Assembly (NCBI GenBank): GCA_963842305.1
Contig: CAWJFW010000001.1
Span: forward strand, 65,323 to 129,322
Reading direction: 5' to 3'
Origin: JAIBJN01 sp963842305
Lineage (GTDB): Bacteria; Actinomycetota; Thermoleophilia; Gaiellales; Gaiellaceae
Length of the DNA stretch: 64,000 nucleotides
Under the pieces are notes generated by a model, which searched no databases, was not told where the DNA came from, and saw only the letters and a list, made by a program, of their open reading frames with translations. This document shows positions 51,964-60,193 of this stretch, piece after piece; the stretch's first letter is position 1, and every line of letters begins with the position of its first letter. The translations under genes were made by a program, and so were the position numbers.

Positions 51964-51993
51964 GACTAGCGCCCGGCCCCCCGGGCGCTAGTC
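51964..51993. terminator. Strong bidirectional hairpin terminator
   Basis: Perfect 13-bp stem GACTAGCGCCCGG / CCGGGCGCTAGTC with a CCCC loop, followed on the + strand by GTCTTTC. It lies between the converging small peptide gene and the GGDEF/HD-GYP gene, whose stop codon is inside the right arm. Confidence 0.7.
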
Positions 51994-53838
51994 GTCTTTC
52001 AGGGCCAGGACCTCGGCACGCTTCACGCCTTTCACGAACACCGCGACGACCTGCGGGTCGAACTGCGTGCCCGCGCAGCGCTCGAGCTCTGCGATCGCCT
52101 CGTCGTGCGCAATGTGTTCCTGGTAGATGCGGTCGCTCGTCATCGCGTCGTAGGCGTCGGCCACGAAGAGGATGCGCGAGCCGAGCGGGATCTCTTCGCC
52201 GCCGAGCCCGTGCGGGTAGCCGCGCCCGTCCCAGCGCTCGTGATGGTGGAGCACCCAGGTCGAGACCGGCTCGACGCCGAGGGAGCGGAGCATCCGAAAC
52301 CCGATCTGCGGGTGGCGGCGCAGAACGAGCTGCTCTGACTCGCTGAGCGCGCCGGGCTTGCGGAGGATCTCCTCGGGGATCGCGAGCTTCCCGAGGTCGT
52401 GGAGGCTCCCTGCGAGACGCACGAGCTCGACGTCCTCCGCGCCGAGCCCGAGCAAGTCCGCCACCCTGGCGGAGAGCTGCGCGACGACGTAGGAGTGCCG
52501 GCCGGTGTAGGCATCCCGGTCATCGACGGCATAGGCGAGGCTCGCGGCGGCCCTGAGGCGCGCTTCGCGGTCCGGCGCATCGCCCAGGCCCGTGAAGGGC
52601 GGGAGCTCGGCGAGGTCGGGGTGGTATGCGCGGACCCGGCCCTTCCCGTGCTCCTTGGCCAGATACATCGCCTGATCGGCGACGGCGACGATCTCGGACC
52701 GGTCGAGCCCGAGCTGAGGATAGGTGACGACACCGGCCGAGAGGCGCACGGCGAGCCCCGGCACTGCTTCGAGCAGGCTGACCCGCCGGATGACTCCGTC
52801 GGCGATCGAGAGGGCCTCGCGCTCGTCGCGACCGGGGAGGAGGAGCGCGAACTCGTCGCCGCCGATCCGGAAGGCCTCGCCGTCCTGGCGTAGCCGACCC
52901 GCGACCTGCGAGAGAACAAGGTCGCCCTTTGGATGGCCGAGCGTGTCGTTCAGCTCCTTGAAGTTGTCGATGTCGAGGATGCAGAGGCTCACCGGCAGGC
53001 CCTTCTCCTCGGCCTCGTCGAGGTCGTGGTCGAGGCGCTCGTGGAAGTGGCGGTGATTGCCGAGCCCGGTGAGCGGGTCGGTGAGCGCGAGCCGCATCGC
53101 GGCGAGCTCGCGGAACACCGACCGCTGGTAGAGAGCGATCGCGGCGAGCGGGCCGACGAGCGCGGCCGACAGGAACGGCGAGCGCTGCCAGAGCACGGCG
53201 AGCATCAACGTGAGCGAGGCCATGATCGCGAAGGCGATGAACGTCGAGGCGATCGCGCGGCGGAAGAGCGACAGGAACGGCTGGCGCGCCCAGCGTGAGA
53301 CCACGGCAGCGACCAGCGGGATATTGACCGCGTAGAAGGCGGTCGAGGCGAGTCCGACCTGGAGGGCGAGCCAGCCGAAGCCCTCATCGGGGAGCGCGGT
53401 GCAGACCCCGCCCGCAGCGGCTGCGCCAAGCGCGTAGACCGATGAGTTGAAGAGGACGCGCACGGCCGGCTGGCGCCGGATCACCTCGACGAGGAGCTGC
53501 GTTACGACGCCCACGATGACCGCCGGCGCCCATCCGTAGATCGAGGCCGTCCCGACGATGAACACCGTGGCGAGCGACGTGCCTCCGACCGGCACGTTCT
53601 CGATGGGGACCGGGAAGGCCTCGACGAACGCGGCGGCGACCAGGAGCGCCGTCATCCCGGCGAGCGTCGCGGAGGACGGCGCGGCAGCTGCCAGCGCCGA
53701 GATGGCGAGGATCGTGACGAGCGTGCCGCCGAAGATGACCGGGGCGACGATCGGGAGGAGCCGGGCCGTTTCTCTGGACACGCGAATCTGCCGCGCGTCC
53801 TCGGCGTGGGACTGGGCGATCGTCTGCGTGCCGGCCAA
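51988..53838 (-). CDS. Membrane-bound GGDEF and HD-GYP protein (c-di-GMP metabolism)
   Basis: 616 residues. About seven N-terminal membrane helices (a MASE-like sensor), then a diguanylate cyclase domain with intact GGDEF at 326-330 (RIGGDEFALLLPG), then HD-GYP with HD at 480-481 (LHDLGKLAIPEEIL) and HHHERWDGRGYP at 531-542. Both catalytic signatures are intact, so it could both make and break c-di-GMP; the family usually favours one. TTG start with AGAAGGGG upstream. It probably has a structured leader. Confidence 0.92.
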   Translation of the reverse strand: MAGTQTIAQSHAEDARQIRVSRETARLLPIVAPVIFGGTLVTILAISALAAAAPSSATLAGMTALLVAAAFVEAFPVPIENVPVGGTSLATVFIVGTASIYGWAPAVIVGVVTQLLVEVIRRQPAVRVLFNSSVYALGAAAAGGVCTALPDEGFGWLALQVGLASTAFYAVNIPLVAAVVSRWARQPFLSLFRRAIASTFIAFAIMASLTLMLAVLWQRSPFLSAALVGPLAAIALYQRSVFRELAAMRLALTDPLTGLGNHRHFHERLDHDLDEAEEKGLPVSLCILDIDNFKELNDTLGHPKGDLVLSQVAGRLRQDGEAFRIGGDEFALLLPGRDEREALSIADGVIRRVSLLEAVPGLAVRLSAGVVTYPQLGLDRSEIVAVADQAMYLAKEHGKGRVRAYHPDLAELPPFTGLGDAPDREARLRAAASLAYAVDDRDAYTGRHSYVVAQLSARVADLLGLGAEDVELVRLAGSLHDLGKLAIPEEILRKPGALSESEQLVLRRHPQIGFRMLRSLGVEPVSTWVLHHHERWDGRGYPHGLGGEEIPLGSRILFVADAYDAMTSDRIYQEHIAHDEAIAELERCAGTQFDPQVVAVFVKGVKRAEVLALKDD

Positions 53839-53945
53839 TTGCGCCCCTTCTCTTACCGACCCCGGGCTCGAGCCGGTCTGGGTGGCGCCGCAGAACTGCC
53901 TTCTCCTCTTCGATTAAGCCACGGTTTCTCCTCGTGTCAAAAGCG
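53839..53945 (-). promoter_or_regulatory. Candidate structured leader of the GGDEF/HD-GYP gene
   Basis: On the minus strand the 107 bases before the TTG hold nested complementary blocks: GTGGC pairing with GCCAC about 32 bases later, enclosing GCAGTTCTGC, and GACC...GGTC enclosing CCGGCTCGAGCCCGG. It does not match the c-di-GMP, c-di-AMP or other riboswitch consensus I know. It may be a regulatory RNA or chance structure in GC-rich DNA. Confidence 0.3.
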
Positions 53946-54265
53946 ACCAAAGTGACGCGCTGGTGATCCGGGCGATGGTGCCCCTCGGTTCCATTCGGGC
54001 GGCCGCGGGCGCACGTTCGATCCTCCAGGCGGTTTTGTAGGCTCCGCGCAAACCACGCACGCGCAGGAGGGCACTGGGGCGCACCTGTCGCTTCTGTTCG
54101 CCGCATTCGTCGCCGGAGTCATGAAGCGCGGCGAAGCTCCCGCCGCGTAGGGCTTGAAAATTTGGGTCCGGCTGGCCGATGAGAAATGCCGCCATGCCGG
54201 GTCTAGAGGAAGGTGAAACCAGCTTCATCCAAGACCACACGGTCCACAACGAAGGGAGATCCGAG
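53946..54265. other. Intergenic region
   Basis: Between the divergent GGDEF/HD-GYP and RibD-like genes. No supported gene on either strand. It holds the upstream regions of both; a GAAGGGAG ribosome site for the RibD-like gene is at its right end. Confidence 0.5.
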
Positions 54266-54832
54266 ATGGGCAGGATCGTCGTGACCGAGTACGTCTCTGT
54301 CGATGGCGTCGTGGAGGCGCCGAGCGGAACCGAGAGCTTCGAGCGCGTCGGCTGGACGGACGCCTTCACGCGAGGGCCGGAAGGCGAGCAGTTCAAGCTG
54401 GACGAGACGAGGGCATCCGACGCGCTGCTGCTCGGCCGCGTCACGTATGAAGGCTTCGCCCCCGTCTGGCCGCACTACGAGGGTGAGTTCGCCGACATGT
54501 TCAACTCGATGCCGAAGTACGTGATCTCCTCCACCCTGGAGAACCCAGAGTGGAACAACACCACCGTGCTTCGAGGTGACGTGGTCGAAGAGGTGAAAAA
54601 GCTCAAGGAGAAGCACGAGGGAGACATCGTCGTGCACGGCAGCCCGCAGCTCGCGCAGACCCTGATCGAGCACGACCTCGTCGACGCAATCCACCTGCAG
54701 GTCTACCCGGTGATCGTCGGTGCCGGGAAGCGGCTCTTCGCCGAAACGAGCGTCACGAAGAGCCTGCGCCTCGCCGAGGCGAAGACGGTCGGCGACGGCG
54801 TCCAGATCCTCATCTACGAAAAGGCCGCGTGA
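54266..54832 (+). CDS. Dihydrofolate reductase family / RibD C-terminal domain protein
   Basis: 188 residues. Opening GRIVVTEYVSVDGVVEAP, central ALLLGRVTYEGFAPVWP, then DIVVHGSPQLAQTLIEHDLVDAIHLQVYPVIVGAGKRLF. This is the stand-alone YyaP/RibD-C group, NADPH-dependent reductases of unknown substrate. The ATG at 54266 follows GGGAG; the earlier in-frame ATG at 54179 adds 29 atypical residues. The 184 bases after it show no gene. Confidence 0.88.
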   Translation: MGRIVVTEYVSVDGVVEAPSGTESFERVGWTDAFTRGPEGEQFKLDETRASDALLLGRVTYEGFAPVWPHYEGEFADMFNSMPKYVISSTLENPEWNNTTVLRGDVVEEVKKLKEKHEGDIVVHGSPQLAQTLIEHDLVDAIHLQVYPVIVGAGKRLFAETSVTKSLRLAEAKTVGDGVQILIYEKAA

Positions 54833-55016
54833 CGGAGATCGGCGTCATCTTCACCGCCGATTTCGCCACCCGAACCGCTGGCTGCGTTCGCCACCGCGGC
54901 CGAGGGGCCCGGCCTGGACGAGTCTCTGGCTGGGACTGCTTCCTCAAGCCCAAGGGCACGGATGCGATGTTCAGCCGGGTGCCGGGCTCGCAGCAGTGAC
55001 GAAGGGGGTTGCCCGC

Positions 55017-55424
55017 CTAGCCTTCCGGGCGGTGGCAGACGGCCTCAACGTTGTGGCCGTCGGGGTCGAGGACGTATGCGCCGTAGTAGTCGGCGTGGTA
55101 TCGCGGGCGTAGACCGGGCGCACCGTTGTCGCGGCCGCCCGCGGCCAGGGCCGCGACATGGAACGCATCGACGGTCGCCCGGTCCGGCGCGATGAACGCA
55201 ATGTGCATCGGTGCCGCTGGCTTACCTTCTCTGATGAAGAAGTCAACGCTCCCCGGCGGGCCGAAGCCGACCCCCTCAAGCTCGGCAATCTCGATTCCGA
55301 ACGGTGCGAGCGCGGCCTCGTAGAAGCGCGTGCTCGCGGCCATGTCTCGGACGGGGATGCTGAGATGGTCGATGAAAGGCAGGGCCTTGACTTTACTAAC
55401 GCGCTCGATCAGGACGGGGAACAA
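55017..55424 (-). CDS. VOC (glyoxalase/bleomycin resistance) family protein
   Basis: 135 residues. FIDHLSIPVRDMAASTRFYEAAL is the first beta-alpha-beta unit; metal-ligand positions include the first His, the H of MHIAF and the late Glu of HNVEAVCHRPEG. ADYYGAYVLDPDGHNVEA is the family C-terminus. Single-domain dioxygenase, isomerase or resistance protein; the substrate is unknown. About 200 bases with no gene separate it from the divergent EEP gene. Confidence 0.85.
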   Translation of the reverse strand: MFPVLIERVSKVKALPFIDHLSIPVRDMAASTRFYEAALAPFGIEIAELEGVGFGPPGSVDFFIREGKPAAPMHIAFIAPDRATVDAFHVAALAAGGRDNGAPGLRPRYHADYYGAYVLDPDGHNVEAVCHRPEG

Positions 55425-55626
55425 CGTCGAGGCGGTCTTTCACGGGCCCGCGAGGCGCTCGTCGGCGTCCGTCGTGATCGAGCCCGCCTGACACAAGTGC
55501 TAAGACTGTTGGGCCACGCCCAGCGTCACCGATCCACTTCCGACTCCGCTGGCCGAGCAGTTCCTCGCGCTCCGTGCCGCGCTCGACGTTGCGATACCGG
55601 CCAAGCAGCTCGACCGGAATCTTCTC

Positions 55627-56475
55627 GTGGGCACCTGGAATCTCCGCGCGCTCGGTGGGCTCACCGAGAAGTGGCGGTCCGAGGAGGACGACGAGCCGAT
55701 CCGCGATCTGTTCGACGTGCGCTGCATCGCGGAGATCGTCTCGCGCTTCGACGTCGTCGCGATCCAGGAGGTGCGCGGCAACCTGACGGCGTTGCAGACG
55801 CTGCTCGGCGCGCTCGGCCCCAACTGGGCCACGATCATGACCGACGTCACCCGCGGCAAGGCGGGGAACAACGAGCGCATGGCCTTCGCCTTCGACCTGC
55901 GCCGCGTTCGGCCCTCCGGGCTCGCCGGTGAGCTGGTCGTCGCCATCGAGACCGGAACGAGCGTCACCGCGAGCGGGCTCGATCGCCAGTTTGCGCGCAC
56001 GCCGTACGCGGCCAGCTTCGCCGTCGACCGCCTCCAGCTGACGCTCATCACGCTGCACGTGCTCTACGGCGAAGAGACCGCGCGTGCCGGCGAGCTGCGC
56101 GAGATCGCCGCCTGGCTCTCAGGCTGGGCGCGCGAGGAACAGCACTGGAACCAGAACCTGATCGCACTCGGCGACTTCAACATCGACCGCCGGGGCGACC
56201 CGCTGTTCGACGCGTTCACGTCCACGGGGATCGAGCCGGCTCCACAACTGAACGACGTGCCGCGCACGATCTTCGGCGATCCCGGCGAAAGCAAGTTCTA
56301 CGACCAGATCGCGTGGTTCACCGACGAGGAGCGCGGCCCGATGCTCACGCTGCAGGCGTCGGCGGCCGGCAGCTTCGACTTCGTGCCCATCCTCCAGGGC
56401 GAATTCTCGAAGACGACGCTCTCGTGGAAGGTCTCCGACCACTATCCCCTCTGGGTGGAGTTCTCGACGCGGTGA
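55627..56475 (+). CDS. Endonuclease/exonuclease/phosphatase family protein
   Basis: 282 residues from GTG 55627. DNase I-like fold: VGTWNLRALGGL, VVAIQEVRGN with the metal Glu, LIALGDFNIDRRGDP and the terminal SDHYPLWVEFS. In-frame codons upstream (LAEQFLALRAALDV ... KQLDRNLL) read like real protein back to a TAA at 55501, with no ATG/GTG/TTG, so the true N-terminus may lie further up with an unusual start. It overlaps the DUF4396 start. Confidence 0.83.
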   Translation: MGTWNLRALGGLTEKWRSEEDDEPIRDLFDVRCIAEIVSRFDVVAIQEVRGNLTALQTLLGALGPNWATIMTDVTRGKAGNNERMAFAFDLRRVRPSGLAGELVVAIETGTSVTASGLDRQFARTPYAASFAVDRLQLTLITLHVLYGEETARAGELREIAAWLSGWAREEQHWNQNLIALGDFNIDRRGDPLFDAFTSTGIEPAPQLNDVPRTIFGDPGESKFYDQIAWFTDEERGPMLTLQASAAGSFDFVPILQGEFSKTTLSWKVSDHYPLWVEFSTR

Positions 56476-56936
56476 GCCACGCCATGGCGCACGAGGGAAA
56501 GTCCGTCAACCGCCTCGCGGCGAGCGCGACGACTCACTGCCTCACGGGCTGTGCCATCGGCGAGGTGCTCGGGTTTGTGATCGGGACTGCCCTCGGGTGG
56601 GGCAACCTGGCGACGATTGTCGTCGCGATCGTCCTCGCCTTCTTCTTCGGCTACCTCCTGACGAGTCTCCCGCTGCTCCGCTCGGGCCTCGGTCTGCGGG
56701 AAGTGGTTCCGATCGCGCTCGCCGCCGACACGGCGTCGATCGCGATCATGGAGATCGTCGACAACGCCGTCCTCCTCGTCTACCCCGGCGCCATGGAGGC
56801 GGGGCTGTCCGACGGACTGTTCTGGTGGAGCCTTGCGTTCGCGCTCGCCGTCGCGTGGCTGGCGACGTTTCCGGTGAACCGCTGGTTGATCTCCCGCGGG
56901 CGCGGCCATGCGGTCGCGCATCATCACTCGGGCTGA
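56472..56936 (+). CDS. DUF4396 membrane protein
   Basis: 154 residues, four membrane helices. Family pattern: ATTHCLTGCAIGEVLGFVIGTALGW, FFFGYLLTSLPLL, IALAADTASIAIMEIVDNAVLL and FPVNRWLISRGRGHAVAHHH. The cysteine/histidine placement (THCLTGC; C-terminal His run) hints at metal handling; some homologues are linked to copper genes, and the adjacent lysyl oxidase-like gene encodes a copper protein family. GTG at 56472 overlaps the EEP stop; ATG at 56484 is also possible. Confidence 0.8.
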   Translation: MSHAMAHEGKSVNRLAASATTHCLTGCAIGEVLGFVIGTALGWGNLATIVVAIVLAFFFGYLLTSLPLLRSGLGLREVVPIALAADTASIAIMEIVDNAVLLVYPGAMEAGLSDGLFWWSLAFALAVAWLATFPVNRWLISRGRGHAVAHHHSG

Positions 56937-56965
56937 TCGCGGCGTCGGGCGGCTCTACCCGGCCG

Positions 56966-58426
56966 TCACTCCTCGATCCCGTGCCACGGCGCGACGAGGA
57001 CCGTTCGGTGCCCCTTGCGACCGCCGAGGAAAACCAAGCGTTCCTCGACGTTGTTCGACAGGTCGGTCTCGAAGAGGCTCCCGAGCGGGTTGACCTGGAT
57101 CCGGGTCGTGTACCAGCCGTTGGGGAGATTCGTGATGTTGAACGACTGCCCGGGAAGGAACTGGAAGTACGTGTCGCCCCAGCCGGTCTGGAGCACCTCG
57201 CGGACCCAGAGCGCATCGCGCTCGCCGCACGCCGTGAACAGGGTCTCTCCCGCGCCCCACCACGCCCGGTCGACCGTGAGGTCGATCGCGTCCGTCGGAG
57301 CGAGGCAGTAGGACTGCTTCCGGCTGCGCACGAGCTCCTCGTCCGCGACGTCGCGCAGCGTGAAGAGCGCGAACTGGAGGAAGTGCCAGTGGTTGTGGCC
57401 GGGATGGGCGTGGAAGCGCATCTCGCCCACCGGCGCCCGCCCGACGACGTCGCCGTCCTCGTCGCGGAAGTACTGGAAGGCGTCCATGACCTCCTCGCCG
57501 GGGCGGCGGAAGCCCTCGACCACGAGCGGTGCCGGGCCCGCGTTCCATGGCGTGGCGGCGAACGCGAGGACGTCCTTGTTCTGGCGGTGGAAGGTCTCCA
57601 TGCTCCAGAGCGGGAGTGCAACGAGATCGGGCATCGTGCTGGGGTCGGGGTCGGTGACGGTCGGGACGGGGGCGCTCTGGACGGCTCGCGCCGCCCGCTC
57701 CACAGGAACGGGGATGCCGGGCGCCCGCCGCGGGACGTTCTTGATCGTCACGGGAACGGTGACCTCGCCGTCCGAGCCCGAGACCTCGAGCAGGTCCTGG
57801 TAGCGATCCGCGATGCGAACGGTCAGCATGAACTCGCCCGCGCGCGGGACGTGGAGCCTCGGCGTGCCGAAATCTCCCTCACCGAGCGCCCGCGTCGCCC
57901 AGCCTTCTTCGATCCCCCAGACCATCCCCTTCGTGAAGGGGGAGAACGAGTAGCAGAACGTCGGGTAGCGCTCGACCTCCGGGCCCGAGTCGTCGACTCG
58001 CTGATGCTGGAAGCTGTTCGGGCAGAACGTGAACGAGCCCCGAGCCACTTCCTGGCCGGTGGAGTCCGTGACCACGACCTCGATGAAGTGGGAGAAGCCG
58101 AACCAGCTGTCGAGAGTGTCGTCCGGAAGGTCGCGGAGAACAGCCCCGGTCACCGAGTCGACCTGGACGATGCCCGCCGGACTGTCGTAGTCGGGCCGCG
58201 CGACGCGGACCTCGAAGTCACCGCCGGTCGAGGCCACCCATGTACGGACGTTGAGCGGCACCTTTCCCTTGACGCGGGGCAGCGTGAGCTCGCGCGATGG
58301 TCCGATGAGTCGCAGGCTCGGATCCGCCGGCTGTGCGGCGGCCGCGGACGACCACACGAGCGTCGCGAGCACGACCAGGGCGAGGGTGTATACGAGGATC
58401 GGACGGTGTCGGCTGGGCGCGCTCAT
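56966..58426 (-). CDS. Secreted lysyl oxidase-like protein
   Basis: 486 residues. Signal peptide (YTLALVVLATLVWSSAAAAQ), a beta-rich N-terminal half, then the lysyl oxidase domain: RFHAHPGHNHWHFLQFALF carries the copper histidines, followed by SYCLAP, WGDTYFQFLPGQSFNITNLPNGWY and LSNNVEE. Lysyl oxidases make cofactor LTQ from Lys and Tyr; bacterial substrates are unknown. AGGAGG before ATG 58426. Confidence 0.87.
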   Translation of the reverse strand: MSAPSRHRPILVYTLALVVLATLVWSSAAAAQPADPSLRLIGPSRELTLPRVKGKVPLNVRTWVASTGGDFEVRVARPDYDSPAGIVQVDSVTGAVLRDLPDDTLDSWFGFSHFIEVVVTDSTGQEVARGSFTFCPNSFQHQRVDDSGPEVERYPTFCYSFSPFTKGMVWGIEEGWATRALGEGDFGTPRLHVPRAGEFMLTVRIADRYQDLLEVSGSDGEVTVPVTIKNVPRRAPGIPVPVERAARAVQSAPVPTVTDPDPSTMPDLVALPLWSMETFHRQNKDVLAFAATPWNAGPAPLVVEGFRRPGEEVMDAFQYFRDEDGDVVGRAPVGEMRFHAHPGHNHWHFLQFALFTLRDVADEELVRSRKQSYCLAPTDAIDLTVDRAWWGAGETLFTACGERDALWVREVLQTGWGDTYFQFLPGQSFNITNLPNGWYTTRIQVNPLGSLFETDLSNNVEERLVFLGGRKGHRTVLVAPWHGIEE

Positions 58427-58650
58427 CGTTTCCTCCTGGCTGACGGGGGCTTCAACAGTACGCCGTTGGTCTACGGAAGAGAACCCTGGAAGGTCCTACA
58501 GCTTGGACGTCGCTCCGGACTGAGAAGTTCATGGCGGCGCGAGGACCGGAGGGCGCGGAGAACGGCAGGCGGACCTTACGAATCGCTCATAACCGGTCCC
58601 TACGGTGCCCGGAGCCTGTTCGTTCGATCACCGAGAGGAGCCCGCTGCCC

Positions 58651-59421
58651 ATGCGCTTCCGTCGCCTGCTGCCCGTGCTCGTTCTGATCTTCCTTGCCGC
58701 CTCCGCCACCGCCTCGGCCGCGCTTTCCGAGGATGCTGTCGAATCCGAGACGGACAGCGCGCGCTCGGAGGCCGCGTCCTCATCGAGGGCCGCGCTCGCC
58801 CCGGGCAGGGTGATCCGGACGCGCCGGAGCTGGGAGTGCACGGGCCGGCTTCGCCGCTACGGCCGGCTCCCGATCAAGGTGATCTCGAACATGCCGAATC
58901 CTGGGAACGGCGACGCGATCCGTCTGATCGGCTGCCGCGGCGACGGGAACCGTCATACGGTCGACCTGATCCTGGACGTCAACGGGAACGGCCGCGGCCG
59001 TGGTACGGCTTTCGACGCCGTCCGGATCGGCTACGACACCCGCGACCTGGTTGTCACCGGCGACGTCGAGTGCGGGAGAAGGCACTCGAACCCGAGCATC
59101 CACCAGGACATCGTCCAGGCGCTCTCGGGGAGGAGAGTCGTGTTCCGGAACTTCACTTCGGGGAATCCGCGGACCGGACGCTGGACGTGCTGGGGCGCCG
59201 GCGGCGGGTGGTACGTCACGTGGGCGAACGGCAGGATCCCACGCAACCTGATCTGCAGCCATTGCCGGCTGGCGACCTATAACCAGAATCTGCGCATCGA
59301 CCGGTCGATCCACTCGGGCGCGAAGCACTCGCTGTTCGGCTACCACCGCTCGTACGGCATCTTCATCGGCTCGGGTGCCAGGCGGCCGGTGAACCGGCAC
59401 AACCGCGTACGGCACTACTAG
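58651..59421 (+). CDS. Secreted protein, parallel beta-helix-like, unknown function
   Basis: 256 residues. Signal peptide (MRFRRLLPVLVLIFLAASAT), a Ser/Ala/Glu linker, then a Gly/Arg/Asn-rich beta domain with eight or so cysteines (WECTGR, GCRGDGN, VECGRR, WTCWG, CSHCR). Phrases such as DLVVTGDVECGRRHSNPSIHQDIVQ and VVFRNFTSG resemble right-handed beta-helix repeats of polysaccharide lyases. No catalytic site recognised. The 224-base gap before it holds divergent upstream regions with no gene. Confidence 0.7.
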   Translation: MRFRRLLPVLVLIFLAASATASAALSEDAVESETDSARSEAASSSRAALAPGRVIRTRRSWECTGRLRRYGRLPIKVISNMPNPGNGDAIRLIGCRGDGNRHTVDLILDVNGNGRGRGTAFDAVRIGYDTRDLVVTGDVECGRRHSNPSIHQDIVQALSGRRVVFRNFTSGNPRTGRWTCWGAGGGWYVTWANGRIPRNLICSHCRLATYNQNLRIDRSIHSGAKHSLFGYHRSYGIFIGSGARRPVNRHNRVRHY

Positions 59422-59587
59422 TTACCGGTCTAGTTTCTTCGTCAAGTCCGCGCACGAAGACATCCCCGAGGATCGAACGTGTCGTATTCGACGATGGTGG
59501 GTACGCGGTAGTCGAGACGTTCATCGGCCGGGAAGTCGCAAGAGGACGGATTCCCGGTCCGACTCCCAAGCTACCCAGGCGGCGGCC

Positions 59588-59758
59588 GTGAATCCGAGCG
59601 CCCACACCAGCCAGGAGCGGGACGAAGCACTGAGGATGCTCTACCGCCTGCGTGACACATGGGCCGGCGTGCGCGATGCCCCTCCTTCCGCCGTGAAGGC
59701 GATCGAGAGGCTCATCGGTGAGTACGAGCGAGAGCGGGAAACCACGTCGCAACGGTGA
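59588..59758 (+). CDS. 56-residue hypothetical protein
   Basis: GTG start, MNPSAHTSQERDEALRMLYR onward to a TGA at 59756. Strongly charged and helical (RDEALRMLYRLRD; AIERLIGEYERER), no membrane segment. Codon use and composition resemble real genes of this genome, but there is no recognised family and no clear ribosome site. Confidence 0.4.
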   Translation: MNPSAHTSQERDEALRMLYRLRDTWAGVRDAPPSAVKAIERLIGEYERERETTSQR

Positions 59759-59818
59759 TCGCACATGACCCGGCCGGTCCGGAATCGTCGGTCGTATACG
59801 CTCCCGAGGCGCTGACCC

Positions 59819-60127
59819 ATGGGATCGAAGCTCGCCTACAAGCCTTTCGGAATGCTCCTCGGCTTCGCGAGCAGCATGCTCGCGGGAGCCCTCTTCAAAC
59901 AGGTGTGGAAGCAGGTTTCCGACAAGGAGGGGCCCGCGAAGGCCAACGAGCGCGAGTACGGCTGGAAGGAGATCGTGGCGTACGCGGCCGTCCATGGCGC
60001 GGTGTTCGGGATCGTGAAGGCCGTCGTCGACCGAAGCGGCGCGCGCGCTTTCGAGAAGGTCACCGGCACCTGGCCCGGGAAACTAGCGCCCTGCGGGACG
60101 GCGCGAGGACGGCGCTCTCGCTCTTAG
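59819..60127 (+). CDS. DUF4235 membrane protein
   Basis: 102 residues. Matches DUF4235: GMLLGFASSMLAGALFKQVWKQVSDKE, then GWKEIVAYAAVHGAVFGIVKAVVDRSGARAFEKVTGTWPG, two membrane helices. Function unknown, widespread in actinobacteria. Confidence 0.8.
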   Translation: MGSKLAYKPFGMLLGFASSMLAGALFKQVWKQVSDKEGPAKANEREYGWKEIVAYAAVHGAVFGIVKAVVDRSGARAFEKVTGTWPGKLAPCGTARGRRSRS

Positions 60128-60193
60128 CCGCTCCGTGCCTTGACAGCCCTCGCCGTTCTGCGCCAGCATGACGGATAACACGGGAGGCCTGAT

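Noticed and set aside
53860..53930. GGCTCGAGCC-containing stretch considered as a tRNA
   Set aside because: It has a T-arm-like hairpin but no acceptor, D or anticodon stems in the right places.
56597..58687. 696-codon plus-strand frame opposite the lysyl oxidase-like gene
   Set aside because: No recognisable domain; the minus strand carries copper-binding motifs and a signal peptide.
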